From positions 1 through 36,616 of the forward strand of contig OMRP01000023.1 of the NCBI GenBank assembly GCA_900313615.1: 36,616 bases of DNA, read 5' to 3'. The position numbers were made by a program, and so were the translations under genes. This DNA is from an uncultured Prevotellaceae bacterium (lineage in GTDB: Bacteria; Bacteroidota; Bacteroidia; Bacteroidales; Bacteroidaceae). Below, one piece after another: positions 22,855 through 30,902 of the stretch (position 1 is the first letter of the stretch; each line of letters opens with the position of its first letter). The notes under the pieces were generated by a model. That model had not been told where the DNA came from, did not search any database, and saw only the letters and a program-made list of their open reading frames with translations.

Positions 22855-23850
22855 TTATACATTCATGGTCCCACAATGAGGACATTGTCCTTTGCTATGT
22901 ATCTGACGACCGCAATTTCCACAGACATATTTTGAACGTGTGTGATGGATATATCGCCAGAAAGCAAAGGTAACATAAGCGATGAGCAATGGGTAACCAA
23001 CATAATACAACGTGCTCACCGAGAACACCACATAGTTGAGCGCACACATTCCCAACAAGCCAAGCAGGTAGAGCAATCCTTCACCCACCTTGAGGTGCCT
23101 AAACGTATCGTCCACCGCCGCAATGGCCACGATGACCATCAACCACACCGAAGCCAAGAACACCGCCAAGAGAAACGGTTGAGTGAACGGGTTGAGCGAA
23201 GGATGGAAATAGAAATGCCTCCACATGTCGGGATAAAAGAGTTGTATGGTGGAATAAATTGTAGCCGAAATGGCCACAATAAGCGCCAACAATGTAGGGT
23301 AGAACGTGTCAATATCGCGGAAATGTACGATATGGGCATTGTGCTTGACAAGCAAGCGCAACGTATACCCCACAAATATCATGATAACCACGATAAGGAA
23401 GATGAGCAAGTGCTCATTTGAGAAGAACGAGATGAACTGAGATATGGGGTCGTCGGGGTCAACGTTTTTCAACAGTTCGCTTTCGTGTATCCATCCGAAG
23501 TTCGCTTGGTCGGCCGCCAATTGAATCCACACCGAATCGACCATATCGCTGGGAATGAAACGAATGTCGGCCACCACCAATCTTTGGTCATGCCCCACGG
23601 TAAACGAATCCACCGACAGTCCATTGAGCACCTCTTCCGGCATCTGCCTAACAAGTCTCAATGAGTCGGTTCTCACCACGAAGTTGAAATTCTCTGTATA
23701 ATGATGGGTATATAGGAACCTCAACGAATCTATCTGCGTGTCGGTATATGCAGCCACCGATTGTCCCACCGTCTGTCGTTTGTTGCTATAACAAGACAAC
23801 AGGCAGCAAGCCACCAAAGCGATGATGAAGAAACATTTACTGTTGCGCAT
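22855..23850 (-). CDS. Membrane lipoprotein with C-terminal zinc ribbon
   Basis: The 331-residue protein has a signal with lipobox-like LLSC (Cys at about 20). A soluble region of about 120 residues follows, then five or six membrane helices (about 148-300), and a C-terminal zinc ribbon, CGNCGRQIHSKGQCPHCG. A zinc ribbon after the last helix should be cytoplasmic, whereas the N-terminal part should be outside. I do not recognise a characterised family. The ATG is 14 bp inside the 3' end of the U32 gene, so it is probably translated from the metA-U32 message. Confidence 0.8.
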   Translation of the reverse strand: MRNSKCFFIIALVACCLLSCYSNKRQTVGQSVAAYTDTQIDSLRFLYTHHYTENFNFVVRTDSLRLVRQMPEEVLNGLSVDSFTVGHDQRLVVADIRFIPSDMVDSVWIQLAADQANFGWIHESELLKNVDPDDPISQFISFFSNEHLLIFLIVVIMIFVGYTLRLLVKHNAHIVHFRDIDTFYPTLLALIVAISATIYSTIQLFYPDMWRHFYFHPSLNPFTQPFLLAVFLASVWLMVIVAIAAVDDTFRHLKVGEGLLYLLGLLGMCALNYVVFSVSTLYYVGYPLLIAYVTFAFWRYIHHTRSKYVCGNCGRQIHSKGQCPHCGTMNV

Positions 23851-25735
23851 ATATATTCATTTGACAATTCCCACAGTCAAACTCCAAGGTAAAACGGCGT
23901 TTGTCGGACATCACCAACTCCAGCGGTTCCTTCCAAGTTGGAGGTGTATGTCCGTGACGGACGCAATGGCCCAATGCATATCTGAGACAATGCCTACACT
24001 CCATGATTCGTATCGAGGACGACTTATCGTTTTTACTTTGCCGTTCCATAGCCTTCACAATGGTGCTTATTCCTCGTTGAAGGTAATAGTCACGCGCCAA
24101 GGAGTTAGCCACGTTTTTGGCTTTCGTAGCGGCAATAGATTCTATAGATTTTATAGGAGCTATAGCATCCATAGGAACTATGGGGTTTATAGGTCCTATG
24201 AGGCTTTTTTTATTAGACAAGCATTTTACCATCTCATCGCAAGCCATGCGTCGCATATCTGCCATCACGGAAGATGGCACGAAGAAGCGCTTTACCTTGT
24301 CAACATTGACATTTATCGCCACAAATGGCGTATTTCCCAATTTGGACAGTTGCCTGAGCATCATCTCTTGTTGCGGTTTATCCGCTAAATCCAATGACAT
24401 CAGTCGCTTGATAGACACCTGCTCCCCTGTGTCAACTTGTGTCATGACAAGGGACAGTACCTTTCCATCGTAATCCGCATCCCATTCCACCTCCATTTTC
24501 CGGATAGAAGAATGTTGCTGTGACAACATTTGAACGAACGACTTGTCGTAGTTTCTATACAACGTGATGCCTTTTTTCAGCCCTTCTGGCATTTGCGCCG
24601 GAAAGAGCCGATTGCCCTCCACCCTATTGACACGGAATCCCACCAATTGACGTCTACCGTCGAAGAAACATAAGCCATCACCATTGGCAAAAGCCGTCGT
24701 TCCCGCCACTACAATGCTCCTATTTTCCACCGCTTTCACCAAGCCCACCTTCTCGCCCGTTGCCTTTGGCGAATCCATGGCTGCGATGTCCGCTTTCCTG
24801 CCATGAAGAAAATAATCCGTGAAGCCCCTGTTGAACGACTTATGCAGTTCAGGCGCAAAGGAATATTCGCACCTTCCCAAAGACGTTCTCCGATACAGTC
24901 CGGGATTTCTACGAACGATCTGGTTCAGCCGTTGGTTATACGCCGCCACTACATTTTTCACATAGTCGACATCTTTCAGCCGTCCCTCAATCTTCAGCGA
25001 AGTCACCCCCGCCTGCAACAATTCCTCCAAGGAATCTATTCTGCACATATCTTTGAGAGATAGCAAATACTTGTCGCGAACCAACGTTCTCCCTTCGGCG
25101 TCTTCCAACGTGAAAGGCAATCGACAGAACTGAGCGCACTCCCCTCTGTTGGCGCTGCGTCCGAAGCAATATTGCGATGCGTAACAAGCACCCGAATAGG
25201 ACACGCACAATGCACCATGAACGAATGCCTCCAACTCGACATCAGGTACCTGTCGGTGTATTTCTTCTATCTCCCCGACCGACAACTCCCTAGCCAGCAC
25301 CACTCTTGTGAATCCCTGTGCCGCTAGCCATGCCACCTGTTCGGCATTACGGTTGTCGGTCTGTGTAGACGCATGCATTTGCGGCATTGGCTGGCCTTCC
25401 TCCATACATTGACGAGCCAACTCCATCACCGCCATGTCCTGCACAAGCACAGCGTCAACACCCGCCTCCGCCAACCGACAAAGCAACCGTTTCGTCTCCG
25501 CCACTTCTTCATCGTAGATGATGGTATTGACAGTGACATACACCTTAGCCCTGAACGTATGCGCATAGTGGCACAACGTGGCGATATCTTCGACCGTATT
25601 TGTGGCCGCCGCCCTTGCCCCGAACCGTTCAGCGCCGATGTATACCGCATCCGCTCCATGGTCAATGGCCGCGATACCACATTCGAGGTTTTTCGCGGGA
25701 GCCAGCAGTTCTATCATCTGGAGTTCGGGCGTCAT
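23837..25735 (-). CDS. U32-family protein (collagenase-like / RlhA-TrhP group)
   Basis: The 632-residue protein begins with the U32 motif MIELLAPAKNLECGIAAIDHGADAVY (from residue 7) and has the Cys cluster CVSYSGACYASQYCFGRSANRGECAQFCR at about 185-213 and SLKIEGRLKD. This matches the U32 enzymes now known as tRNA or rRNA hydroxylation factors (TrhP, RlhA) as well as the old collagenase-like annotation. The longer form with an extra domain resembles RlhA-type proteins. A block of low-complexity hexapeptides (about 512-533) looks inserted. The initiator at 25735 lies 5 bp after the metA stop; an internal ATG at 25717 is also plausible. Confidence 0.85.
   Translation of the reverse strand: MTPELQMIELLAPAKNLECGIAAIDHGADAVYIGAERFGARAAATNTVEDIATLCHYAHTFRAKVYVTVNTIIYDEEVAETKRLLCRLAEAGVDAVLVQDMAVMELARQCMEEGQPMPQMHASTQTDNRNAEQVAWLAAQGFTRVVLARELSVGEIEEIHRQVPDVELEAFVHGALCVSYSGACYASQYCFGRSANRGECAQFCRLPFTLEDAEGRTLVRDKYLLSLKDMCRIDSLEELLQAGVTSLKIEGRLKDVDYVKNVVAAYNQRLNQIVRRNPGLYRRTSLGRCEYSFAPELHKSFNRGFTDYFLHGRKADIAAMDSPKATGEKVGLVKAVENRSIVVAGTTAFANGDGLCFFDGRRQLVGFRVNRVEGNRLFPAQMPEGLKKGITLYRNYDKSFVQMLSQQHSSIRKMEVEWDADYDGKVLSLVMTQVDTGEQVSIKRLMSLDLADKPQQEMMLRQLSKLGNTPFVAINVNVDKVKRFFVPSSVMADMRRMACDEMVKCLSNKKSLIGPINPIVPMDAIAPIKSIESIAATKAKNVANSLARDYYLQRGISTIVKAMERQSKNDKSSSIRIMECRHCLRYALGHCVRHGHTPPTWKEPLELVMSDKRRFTLEFDCGNCQMNIYAQQ
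24134..24203 (-). repeat. In-frame hexapeptide repeat inserted in the U32 gene
   Basis: On the minus strand three 18-nt units encode PINPIV, PMDAIA and PIKSIE, followed by a degenerate SIAATK. The DNA repeats CCTATA-like and CTATAG-like palindromic pieces (ATAGGANCTAT). The segment lies between two conserved-looking parts of the protein and is out of character with its neighbours. Confidence 0.85.
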
Positions 25736-25740
25736 GACTA

Positions 25741-26658
25741 TTACTTGATGTCGTCGATATTATAAGGCGTCTCTTGATAGACGTAATAGTTCACCCAATT
25801 GCTGTATAGCAAATTGGCGTGTGCCCTCCACAACACACGCGGTTTATTCTCCGGGTTGTTATCGGGGTAATAGTTCGCAGGCACCTCCACATCATCGCGC
25901 GTGTCACGATCACGACGATATTCCTTGTCGAGCGTATCGGGAGCATATTCTGGATGTCCCGTGATATAGAATTCCCTGCCGCCACGTGCCATGACAATCC
26001 CCACTCCACTGTCGTCGGACTCTGAGATAATAGACAATTCAGGCACTTTAAGGATATCCTCCTTACGCACCTCGGCATGACGACTGTGCGGCATAAAGAA
26101 CACATCGTCGAAACCACGGAAAATAGGCAACTGCTGGTTGACACATTTCTGAGGAAAGATGCCAAACTTTTTCTTGGGCAGATTGTATTTTCCTATACCA
26201 TAGTGCAGGTAGAGTCCCGCCTGTGCCGCCCAACAGATATAAAGCGTCGAGGTGACATGTGTCCGTGCCCACATGATGATTTCCTTCACTTCCGGCCAAT
26301 ATTTCACCTGCTCGAAATCAAGTTGTTCCACCGGAGCCCCTGTAATGATCATCCCGTCGAACCGTTGGTTTCTCAACGTTTCGAAATCACGATAAAACAT
26401 CATCATGTGCTCTATGGGTGTATTCTTCGGTGTATGGCTTTTGAGTTTCATGAACGAGATATCTAGTTGGAGCGGCGTATTCGAGAGAAGCCTAATGAGG
26501 TCGGTCTCTGTTGTTATCTTCAACGGCATGAGGTTGAGGATGACGATACGCAGCGGTCGGATGTCCTGCGCATGGGCGCGCTGGTCATCCATCACAAAGA
26601 TATTCTCACGTTTGAGGATATCAATGGCCGGTAGTTGGTTAGGAAGTCTTAGAGGCAC
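25741..26658 (-). CDS. metA: Homoserine O-acyltransferase (MetA), acetyl-CoA type
   Basis: The 305-residue protein is a full-length MetA of the class I glutamine amidotransferase-like fold. It has catalytic C142 in YICWAAQAG, the ITGHPEY segment with His and Glu at about 234-236, and LNLMPLKITTETDLIRLL near the start. Residue 111 is Glu in TGAPVEQL, the position that distinguishes acetyl-CoA-using MetA (Glu) from the succinyl-CoA-using E. coli type (Gly). It therefore probably makes O-acetylhomoserine, the first step of methionine synthesis. It is followed at 5 bp by the U32 gene. No SAM or other riboswitch is visible upstream; a 21-bp repeat array occupies that spacer. Confidence 0.95.
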   Translation of the reverse strand: MPLRLPNQLPAIDILKRENIFVMDDQRAHAQDIRPLRIVILNLMPLKITTETDLIRLLSNTPLQLDISFMKLKSHTPKNTPIEHMMMFYRDFETLRNQRFDGMIITGAPVEQLDFEQVKYWPEVKEIIMWARTHVTSTLYICWAAQAGLYLHYGIGKYNLPKKKFGIFPQKCVNQQLPIFRGFDDVFFMPHSRHAEVRKEDILKVPELSIISESDDSGVGIVMARGGREFYITGHPEYAPDTLDKEYRRDRDTRDDVEVPANYYPDNNPENKPRVLWRAHANLLYSNWVNYYVYQETPYNIDDIK

Positions 26659-26664
26659 TTTTTA

Positions 26665-26722
26665 GTGACGAGTTATAAGTTACGAGTGACGAATTATAAG
26701 TTATGAGTGACGAGTTATGGAG
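26665..26722. repeat. 21-bp tandem repeat between metA and the M13 gene
   Basis: Units GTGACGAGTTATAAGTTACGA, GTGACGAATTATAAGTTATGA and the partial GTGACGAGTTATGGAG (26665-26685, 26686-26706, 26707-26722) run from just after the M13 stop to just upstream of metA. The array belongs to the same style of TGAG/GAGTTAT repeat as the one at 5290-5337. Confidence 0.92.
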
Positions 26723-26723
26723 T

Positions 26724-28760
26724 TTACCAAAGGCTGAGACGCTGTTCCTTAGGCAGGAACATCTTATCGCCCTGTTTCACGCCGAAGGCCTCATACCACA
26801 TGTCTACATGGGGCACAGCACCATTTACGCGCCATCTTCCGAGAGAGTGCGGGTCACTCTTTGTGCGTTGGCGTATTTCCTCATCAGTGATATTTGCTGC
26901 CCATACCCCAGCATAGGCAATAAAGAAACGTTGTTCGGGAGTAAAGCCGTCGATAACACCGAGTGGGTTATCCTTGGTAGCATTTTTGAAAGCATAATAA
27001 GCCACCTGCAGTCCACCATGGTCAGCCAGGTTTTCTCCCAGCGTGAGATGGCCGTTAGCATTGAGGTCAGGCAGCACCTTGATATTGTCGAAGAACTGCG
27101 CATAGCGCTCCGCTCTTTCGTTGAAATTCTTTCCATCCTCATCAGTCCACCAGTCCACCATATTTCCCGTCTTGTCATAGTGACGTCCCTGGTCGTCAAA
27201 TCCATGAGTCATCTCATGTCCGATGACCACGCCAATGGCACCATAGTTGAACGCATCGTCCGCCTCCATGTCGAAGAACGGTTTTTGCAAGATACCAGCC
27301 GGGAAACATATCTCGTTTGTCGTCGGGTTATAGTAAGCGTTCACAGTCTGCGGTGTCATGAACCACTCTTTGTTGTCGACGGGCTTTCCAGCCTTCTTCT
27401 CATTGGTGAACTTATCCCAGAAGACACGACAGTTCTGCACGTTTTCAAAATACGATTTTGTCGGGTCGATAGTGAGTTTGGAGATGTCCTTCCACTCGTC
27501 AGGATATCCTATTTTCACGAAGAACGTAGCCAATTTGTCGAGTGCATTTTTCTTTGTCTCCTCGCTCATCCAATCCTGGGCTTGTATTCTTTCCCCGAGA
27601 GCCACCCTGAGGTTTTCCACAAGTGCACGCATCCGCTCTTTCGCCGCAGCCGGGAAATAGCGTTCCACATAAATACGTCCGAGAGCTTCACCCATTTGTC
27701 CTTCCACCTGTCCGGTAGCCCTTTTCCATCTTGGATAATTTTCTTTCCTTCCCGACATTGTACGTCCAAAGAAGTCGAAACTGGCTTCCGCCACTTCATC
27801 ACTGAGGTATCCTGTTGACGAGCAGATGAGATCCCATTCCATATAAGCCCTCAACTCCTCTGGTTTGAGGTTTGCCAATATGCGGTCAGCGCCCTCGACA
27901 AATGAAGGTTGTCCAACCACCAATTCTTGGAATGTACGTTCGCTCACCCCGTCAGCATTCATCAGTGCGGTTAGGCGCACATGTGGGTAGCGACTTTCGA
28001 AGTCTGCAAGAGACATCTTGTTGTAGTTTGCCTCGACATCACGCAGTTCGGTCCTTGATTTCGACACCTGCGCCAGTTGCGTTTCCACATTCATGACAGC
28101 CGCCATTTTCTCCCGTGCCACTTTCTCCTTGAACCCGAAGAGTTTGAACATACGTACGATATGTTTTTTATAAGCCTCGCGGATAGCCGTTGTAGCCTCG
28201 TCTTGGTCAAGGTAATATTCCTTCTGTCCGAGTGTCAGTCCACCCTGATAAACATTGAGGATGTTCATGGATGCGTTTTTCTCATCGGCACCGAATCCGA
28301 TGCCCATGGGCACACCATATCCAAACGAAGCATATTTGAGTTGCAGCTGCTGGAGTGCATATTTCGTCTTTGCTTTCTCCATCTCTTTTATCAACGGCAT
28401 TACAGGTGCCACCCCCTCTTTGTTCCGTCTTACCGAGTCCATGGCCAAGCGGTAGAAATCGCCCAATTTCTGTTCCACAGAACCCATTGGATATTTTTTA
28501 CTTACCAAATCGTTGAGAATCGTGTTGATTCGTTTGTCATTGTCCTGGGCCAGTCGTTCGAAAGAGCCAAATCGAGAATACGCCGCTGGCAGCGGGTTGT
28601 TCTTCATCCATCCTCCACAAGCGAACTGGAAGAAGTCTTCCGTGGGATTTACCGTCTGGTCAAGGTTGCTGAGGTCGATTCCCGAATTTAGCGTCTGTGC
28701 ACCGGCTCCCCATGCCAAGGAAGCGATGGTCATCATAGTAATCAGTCGTTTTGGTTTCAT
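26724..28760 (-). CDS. M13 family zinc metallopeptidase (PepO/neprilysin type)
   Basis: The 678-residue protein has a Sec signal (MKPKRLITMMTIASLAWGAGA, then QTLN) and is a complete M13 peptidase: NAYYNPTTNEICFPAGILQ, the zinc site GHEMTHGFDD (HExxH at about 513), and the downstream ENLADHGG with the third zinc ligand Glu (about 570). It ends RLSLW, close to the usual CxW, with Ser where Cys is more common. Such enzymes cleave oligopeptides and are exported to the periplasm or surface in Bacteroidetes. No operon partner is obvious. Confidence 0.95.
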   Translation of the reverse strand: MKPKRLITMMTIASLAWGAGAQTLNSGIDLSNLDQTVNPTEDFFQFACGGWMKNNPLPAAYSRFGSFERLAQDNDKRINTILNDLVSKKYPMGSVEQKLGDFYRLAMDSVRRNKEGVAPVMPLIKEMEKAKTKYALQQLQLKYASFGYGVPMGIGFGADEKNASMNILNVYQGGLTLGQKEYYLDQDEATTAIREAYKKHIVRMFKLFGFKEKVAREKMAAVMNVETQLAQVSKSRTELRDVEANYNKMSLADFESRYPHVRLTALMNADGVSERTFQELVVGQPSFVEGADRILANLKPEELRAYMEWDLICSSTGYLSDEVAEASFDFFGRTMSGRKENYPRWKRATGQVEGQMGEALGRIYVERYFPAAAKERMRALVENLRVALGERIQAQDWMSEETKKNALDKLATFFVKIGYPDEWKDISKLTIDPTKSYFENVQNCRVFWDKFTNEKKAGKPVDNKEWFMTPQTVNAYYNPTTNEICFPAGILQKPFFDMEADDAFNYGAIGVVIGHEMTHGFDDQGRHYDKTGNMVDWWTDEDGKNFNERAERYAQFFDNIKVLPDLNANGHLTLGENLADHGGLQVAYYAFKNATKDNPLGVIDGFTPEQRFFIAYAGVWAANITDEEIRQRTKSDPHSLGRWRVNGAVPHVDMWYEAFGVKQGDKMFLPKEQRLSLW

Positions 28761-28821
28761 ATTGATGGTTTTTTATGGGGTTAGGAATCAAATGCCACCC
28801 CAAAGGTTTATATTTTGTTAT

Positions 28822-30774
28822 TTATTTGTTCATCTTCAACTCTTCCAGTTCAGCAGAAAGCGTCTCCCAGCGTTCCACTTCCTCATCGAGTCGTTTCTTG
28901 GTTGTCGTGTACTCCGTGATGAGCGTCACGTCGGACGCCCCTTCCGGCGTGCACAATATGCTGTCGAGTTCAGACAGCCTGTTTTCCATTCTCTCTACAT
29001 TTTTCTCACATTCCTCCACCGCTTTTTCAGCCTTACGCAAGAGTTTCTGCTGTTGTTTGCGCTGTTCGTAGGAAATGGCGTTGGCTTTTTCAGGCTGCAG
29101 TGTCGCTTTGGCAATGTTGTTTTTGTTGGAAGTAGGAGCATTTGACAATCCCAGTTGGTTGAGAGAATCGATGTTGTGATGTTGGAGGAAATCATATATG
29201 CCTCCAATATGTTCACGCACGCGTCCTCTCGCAAATTCGAAGACTTTGGTCACCAACCCGTCGAGGAACTCACGGTCGTGGCTGACGATGATTGCCGTTC
29301 CATCGAATGCTTTGAGAGCCTCTTTCAGCACATCTTTCGACTGCATATCAAGGTGGTTTGTCGGCTCATCGAGGATGAGCAGGTTTACCGGTTCAAGTAG
29401 CAGTTGAATCATAGCCAGTCGACTGCGTTCTCCACCACTCAGCACTTTAACCTTTTTGTCGCCCTCCTCGCCACCAAACATGAACGCCCCAAGGATATCG
29501 TTAATGCGCATGCGGATCTCCCCTCTTGCCGCTTGGTCGATGGTCTCACGAACTGTCAGTTGCTCGTCGAGCAACTGTGCTTGGTTTTGAGCGAAATAAC
29601 CTATCTGAACATTATGTCCTATCTTCAGCGTCCCCCCGTAAGGAATCTGCTGCATGATACATTTCACGAGCGTAGTTTTTCCCTCACCATTCTTCCCCAC
29701 GAAGGCCACTTTTTCGCCCCTTTTTAGCGTCAAGTTGACACCCGAGAAGACCACATGTTCGCCGTACGCTTTCTGCACTTCATCGCAGATGACGGGATAG
29801 TCGCCACTTCTTAGGCACGGCGGGAATTTCAGGTGCATAGCAGAGCGGTCAACCTCATCTATTTCAATCGGCACTATTTTCTCCAGTTGTTTGATGCGGC
29901 TCTGCACCTGTACCGCTTTGGTAGGCTTGTAACGGAACCTTTCGATAAAATCCTTCATCTCCGCTATCTCGCGCTGTTGGTTTTCGTAGGCCCTTAGTTG
30001 CTGTTCCCTTCTCTCGGCACGAAGCGTGACATACTCATTGTATCGCACTCGGTAATCAACGATTTGTCCACATGATATCTCAATGGTTCTGTTGGTCACA
30101 TTGTTGATAAATGCACGGTCATGGCTGACCAAGATGACCGCTCCCGACGACTGTGCCAGGAATTGCTCCAACCACTGTATACTTTCTATGTCGAGGTGGT
30201 TTGTCGGTTCGTCGAGCAACAGCACATCAGGACGTTGCAAAAGTATTTTCGCCAGTTCGATGCGCATGCGCCATCCTCCACTGAATTCCGCCGTTGGCCG
30301 GTCAAAATCCGTCTTGAGAAAGCCCAATCCCACCAGTGTGCGTTCTATCTCCGCCTCATAGTTTTCGGCGCCCAATATCTGGTATCTATCTTGAGCCGCC
30401 GAAAAGCGCTCCACCAGTTCCATATATTCGGCGCTATCATAATCCATACGTTGTTCCAGCGTCTTCTGCAATGCGTTTACTTTCTCGCCTAGTGCCGTAG
30501 TATTGGCAAATGCTTTCCGCGCCTCCTCGCGCACCGTCGTCTGGTCGGTGATATTCATCACCTGAGGCAAGTATCCTATCGTCGTGTCCTGCGGCACGTT
30601 CACCTTGCCGCCAGTAGGTTTTTGCATGCCAGCGATGATTTTCAACAGCGTCGACTTCCCCGCACCATTTTTCCCGACGAGAGCAATACGTTCACGTCGG
30701 TTCACCACAAAAGAAGCGTCATGGAAGAGCGGTTTGGCACCAAATTCCACTGTAAGTGCGTCGATAGAAATCAT
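28822..30774 (-). CDS. ABC-F family ATPase (Uup/YheS/EF-3-like)
   Basis: The 650-residue protein has two ABC domains without membrane helices: Walker A GKNGAGKST with signature SGGWRMRIELAKIL in the first half, and Walker A GKNGEGKTT with LSGGERSRLAM in the second. The interdomain linker and a C-terminal coiled coil (about 560-650) complete the ABC-F layout. These are ribosome-associated translation factors; this long C-terminal form resembles Uup/YheS. I set the ATG at 30774. The frame extends to 30831, but the -7 element TACCTTTG lies between, and the homologous start MISIDALTVEFGAKPLF is at 30774. Confidence 0.94.
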   Translation of the reverse strand: MISIDALTVEFGAKPLFHDASFVVNRRERIALVGKNGAGKSTLLKIIAGMQKPTGGKVNVPQDTTIGYLPQVMNITDQTTVREEARKAFANTTALGEKVNALQKTLEQRMDYDSAEYMELVERFSAAQDRYQILGAENYEAEIERTLVGLGFLKTDFDRPTAEFSGGWRMRIELAKILLQRPDVLLLDEPTNHLDIESIQWLEQFLAQSSGAVILVSHDRAFINNVTNRTIEISCGQIVDYRVRYNEYVTLRAERREQQLRAYENQQREIAEMKDFIERFRYKPTKAVQVQSRIKQLEKIVPIEIDEVDRSAMHLKFPPCLRSGDYPVICDEVQKAYGEHVVFSGVNLTLKRGEKVAFVGKNGEGKTTLVKCIMQQIPYGGTLKIGHNVQIGYFAQNQAQLLDEQLTVRETIDQAARGEIRMRINDILGAFMFGGEEGDKKVKVLSGGERSRLAMIQLLLEPVNLLILDEPTNHLDMQSKDVLKEALKAFDGTAIIVSHDREFLDGLVTKVFEFARGRVREHIGGIYDFLQHHNIDSLNQLGLSNAPTSNKNNIAKATLQPEKANAISYEQRKQQQKLLRKAEKAVEECEKNVERMENRLSELDSILCTPEGASDVTLITEYTTTKKRLDEEVERWETLSAELEELKMNK

Positions 30775-30778
30775 TCTG

Positions 30779-30786
30779 CAAAGGTA
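30779..30786 (-). promoter_or_regulatory. -7 element directly in front of the ABC-F ATG
   Basis: The minus strand reads TACCTTTG, then CAGA, then ATG, the same box-plus-four spacing as at 9567 and 11999. It predicts a leaderless or nearly leaderless transcript. No TTTG at the -33 distance is seen. Confidence 0.5.
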
Positions 30787-30842
30787 TATTTTTTTTTCGA
30801 CATTGCCTTCATGAGCGGCAAGAAAGTTCATTTCAACGCCAC

Positions 30843-30866
30843 GAGGGCACCTTTTCAGGTGCCCTC
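30843..30866 (-). terminator. Hairpin after the CotH gene
   Basis: GAGGGCACCT-GAAA-AGGTGCCCTC forms a perfect 10-bp stem with a stable GAAA loop about 35 bp after the CotH stop codon. No T run follows, so the call as terminator is tentative. Confidence 0.6.
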
Positions 30867-30902
30867 ACATGCATATTCAGAACGATTCCTTAGTGGAATG
30901 TG

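Noticed and set aside
23837-25735. A secreted collagenase
   Set aside because: The old U32 collagenase label is not supported: there is no signal peptide, and the Cys cluster and long form match the RNA-hydroxylation U32 enzymes.
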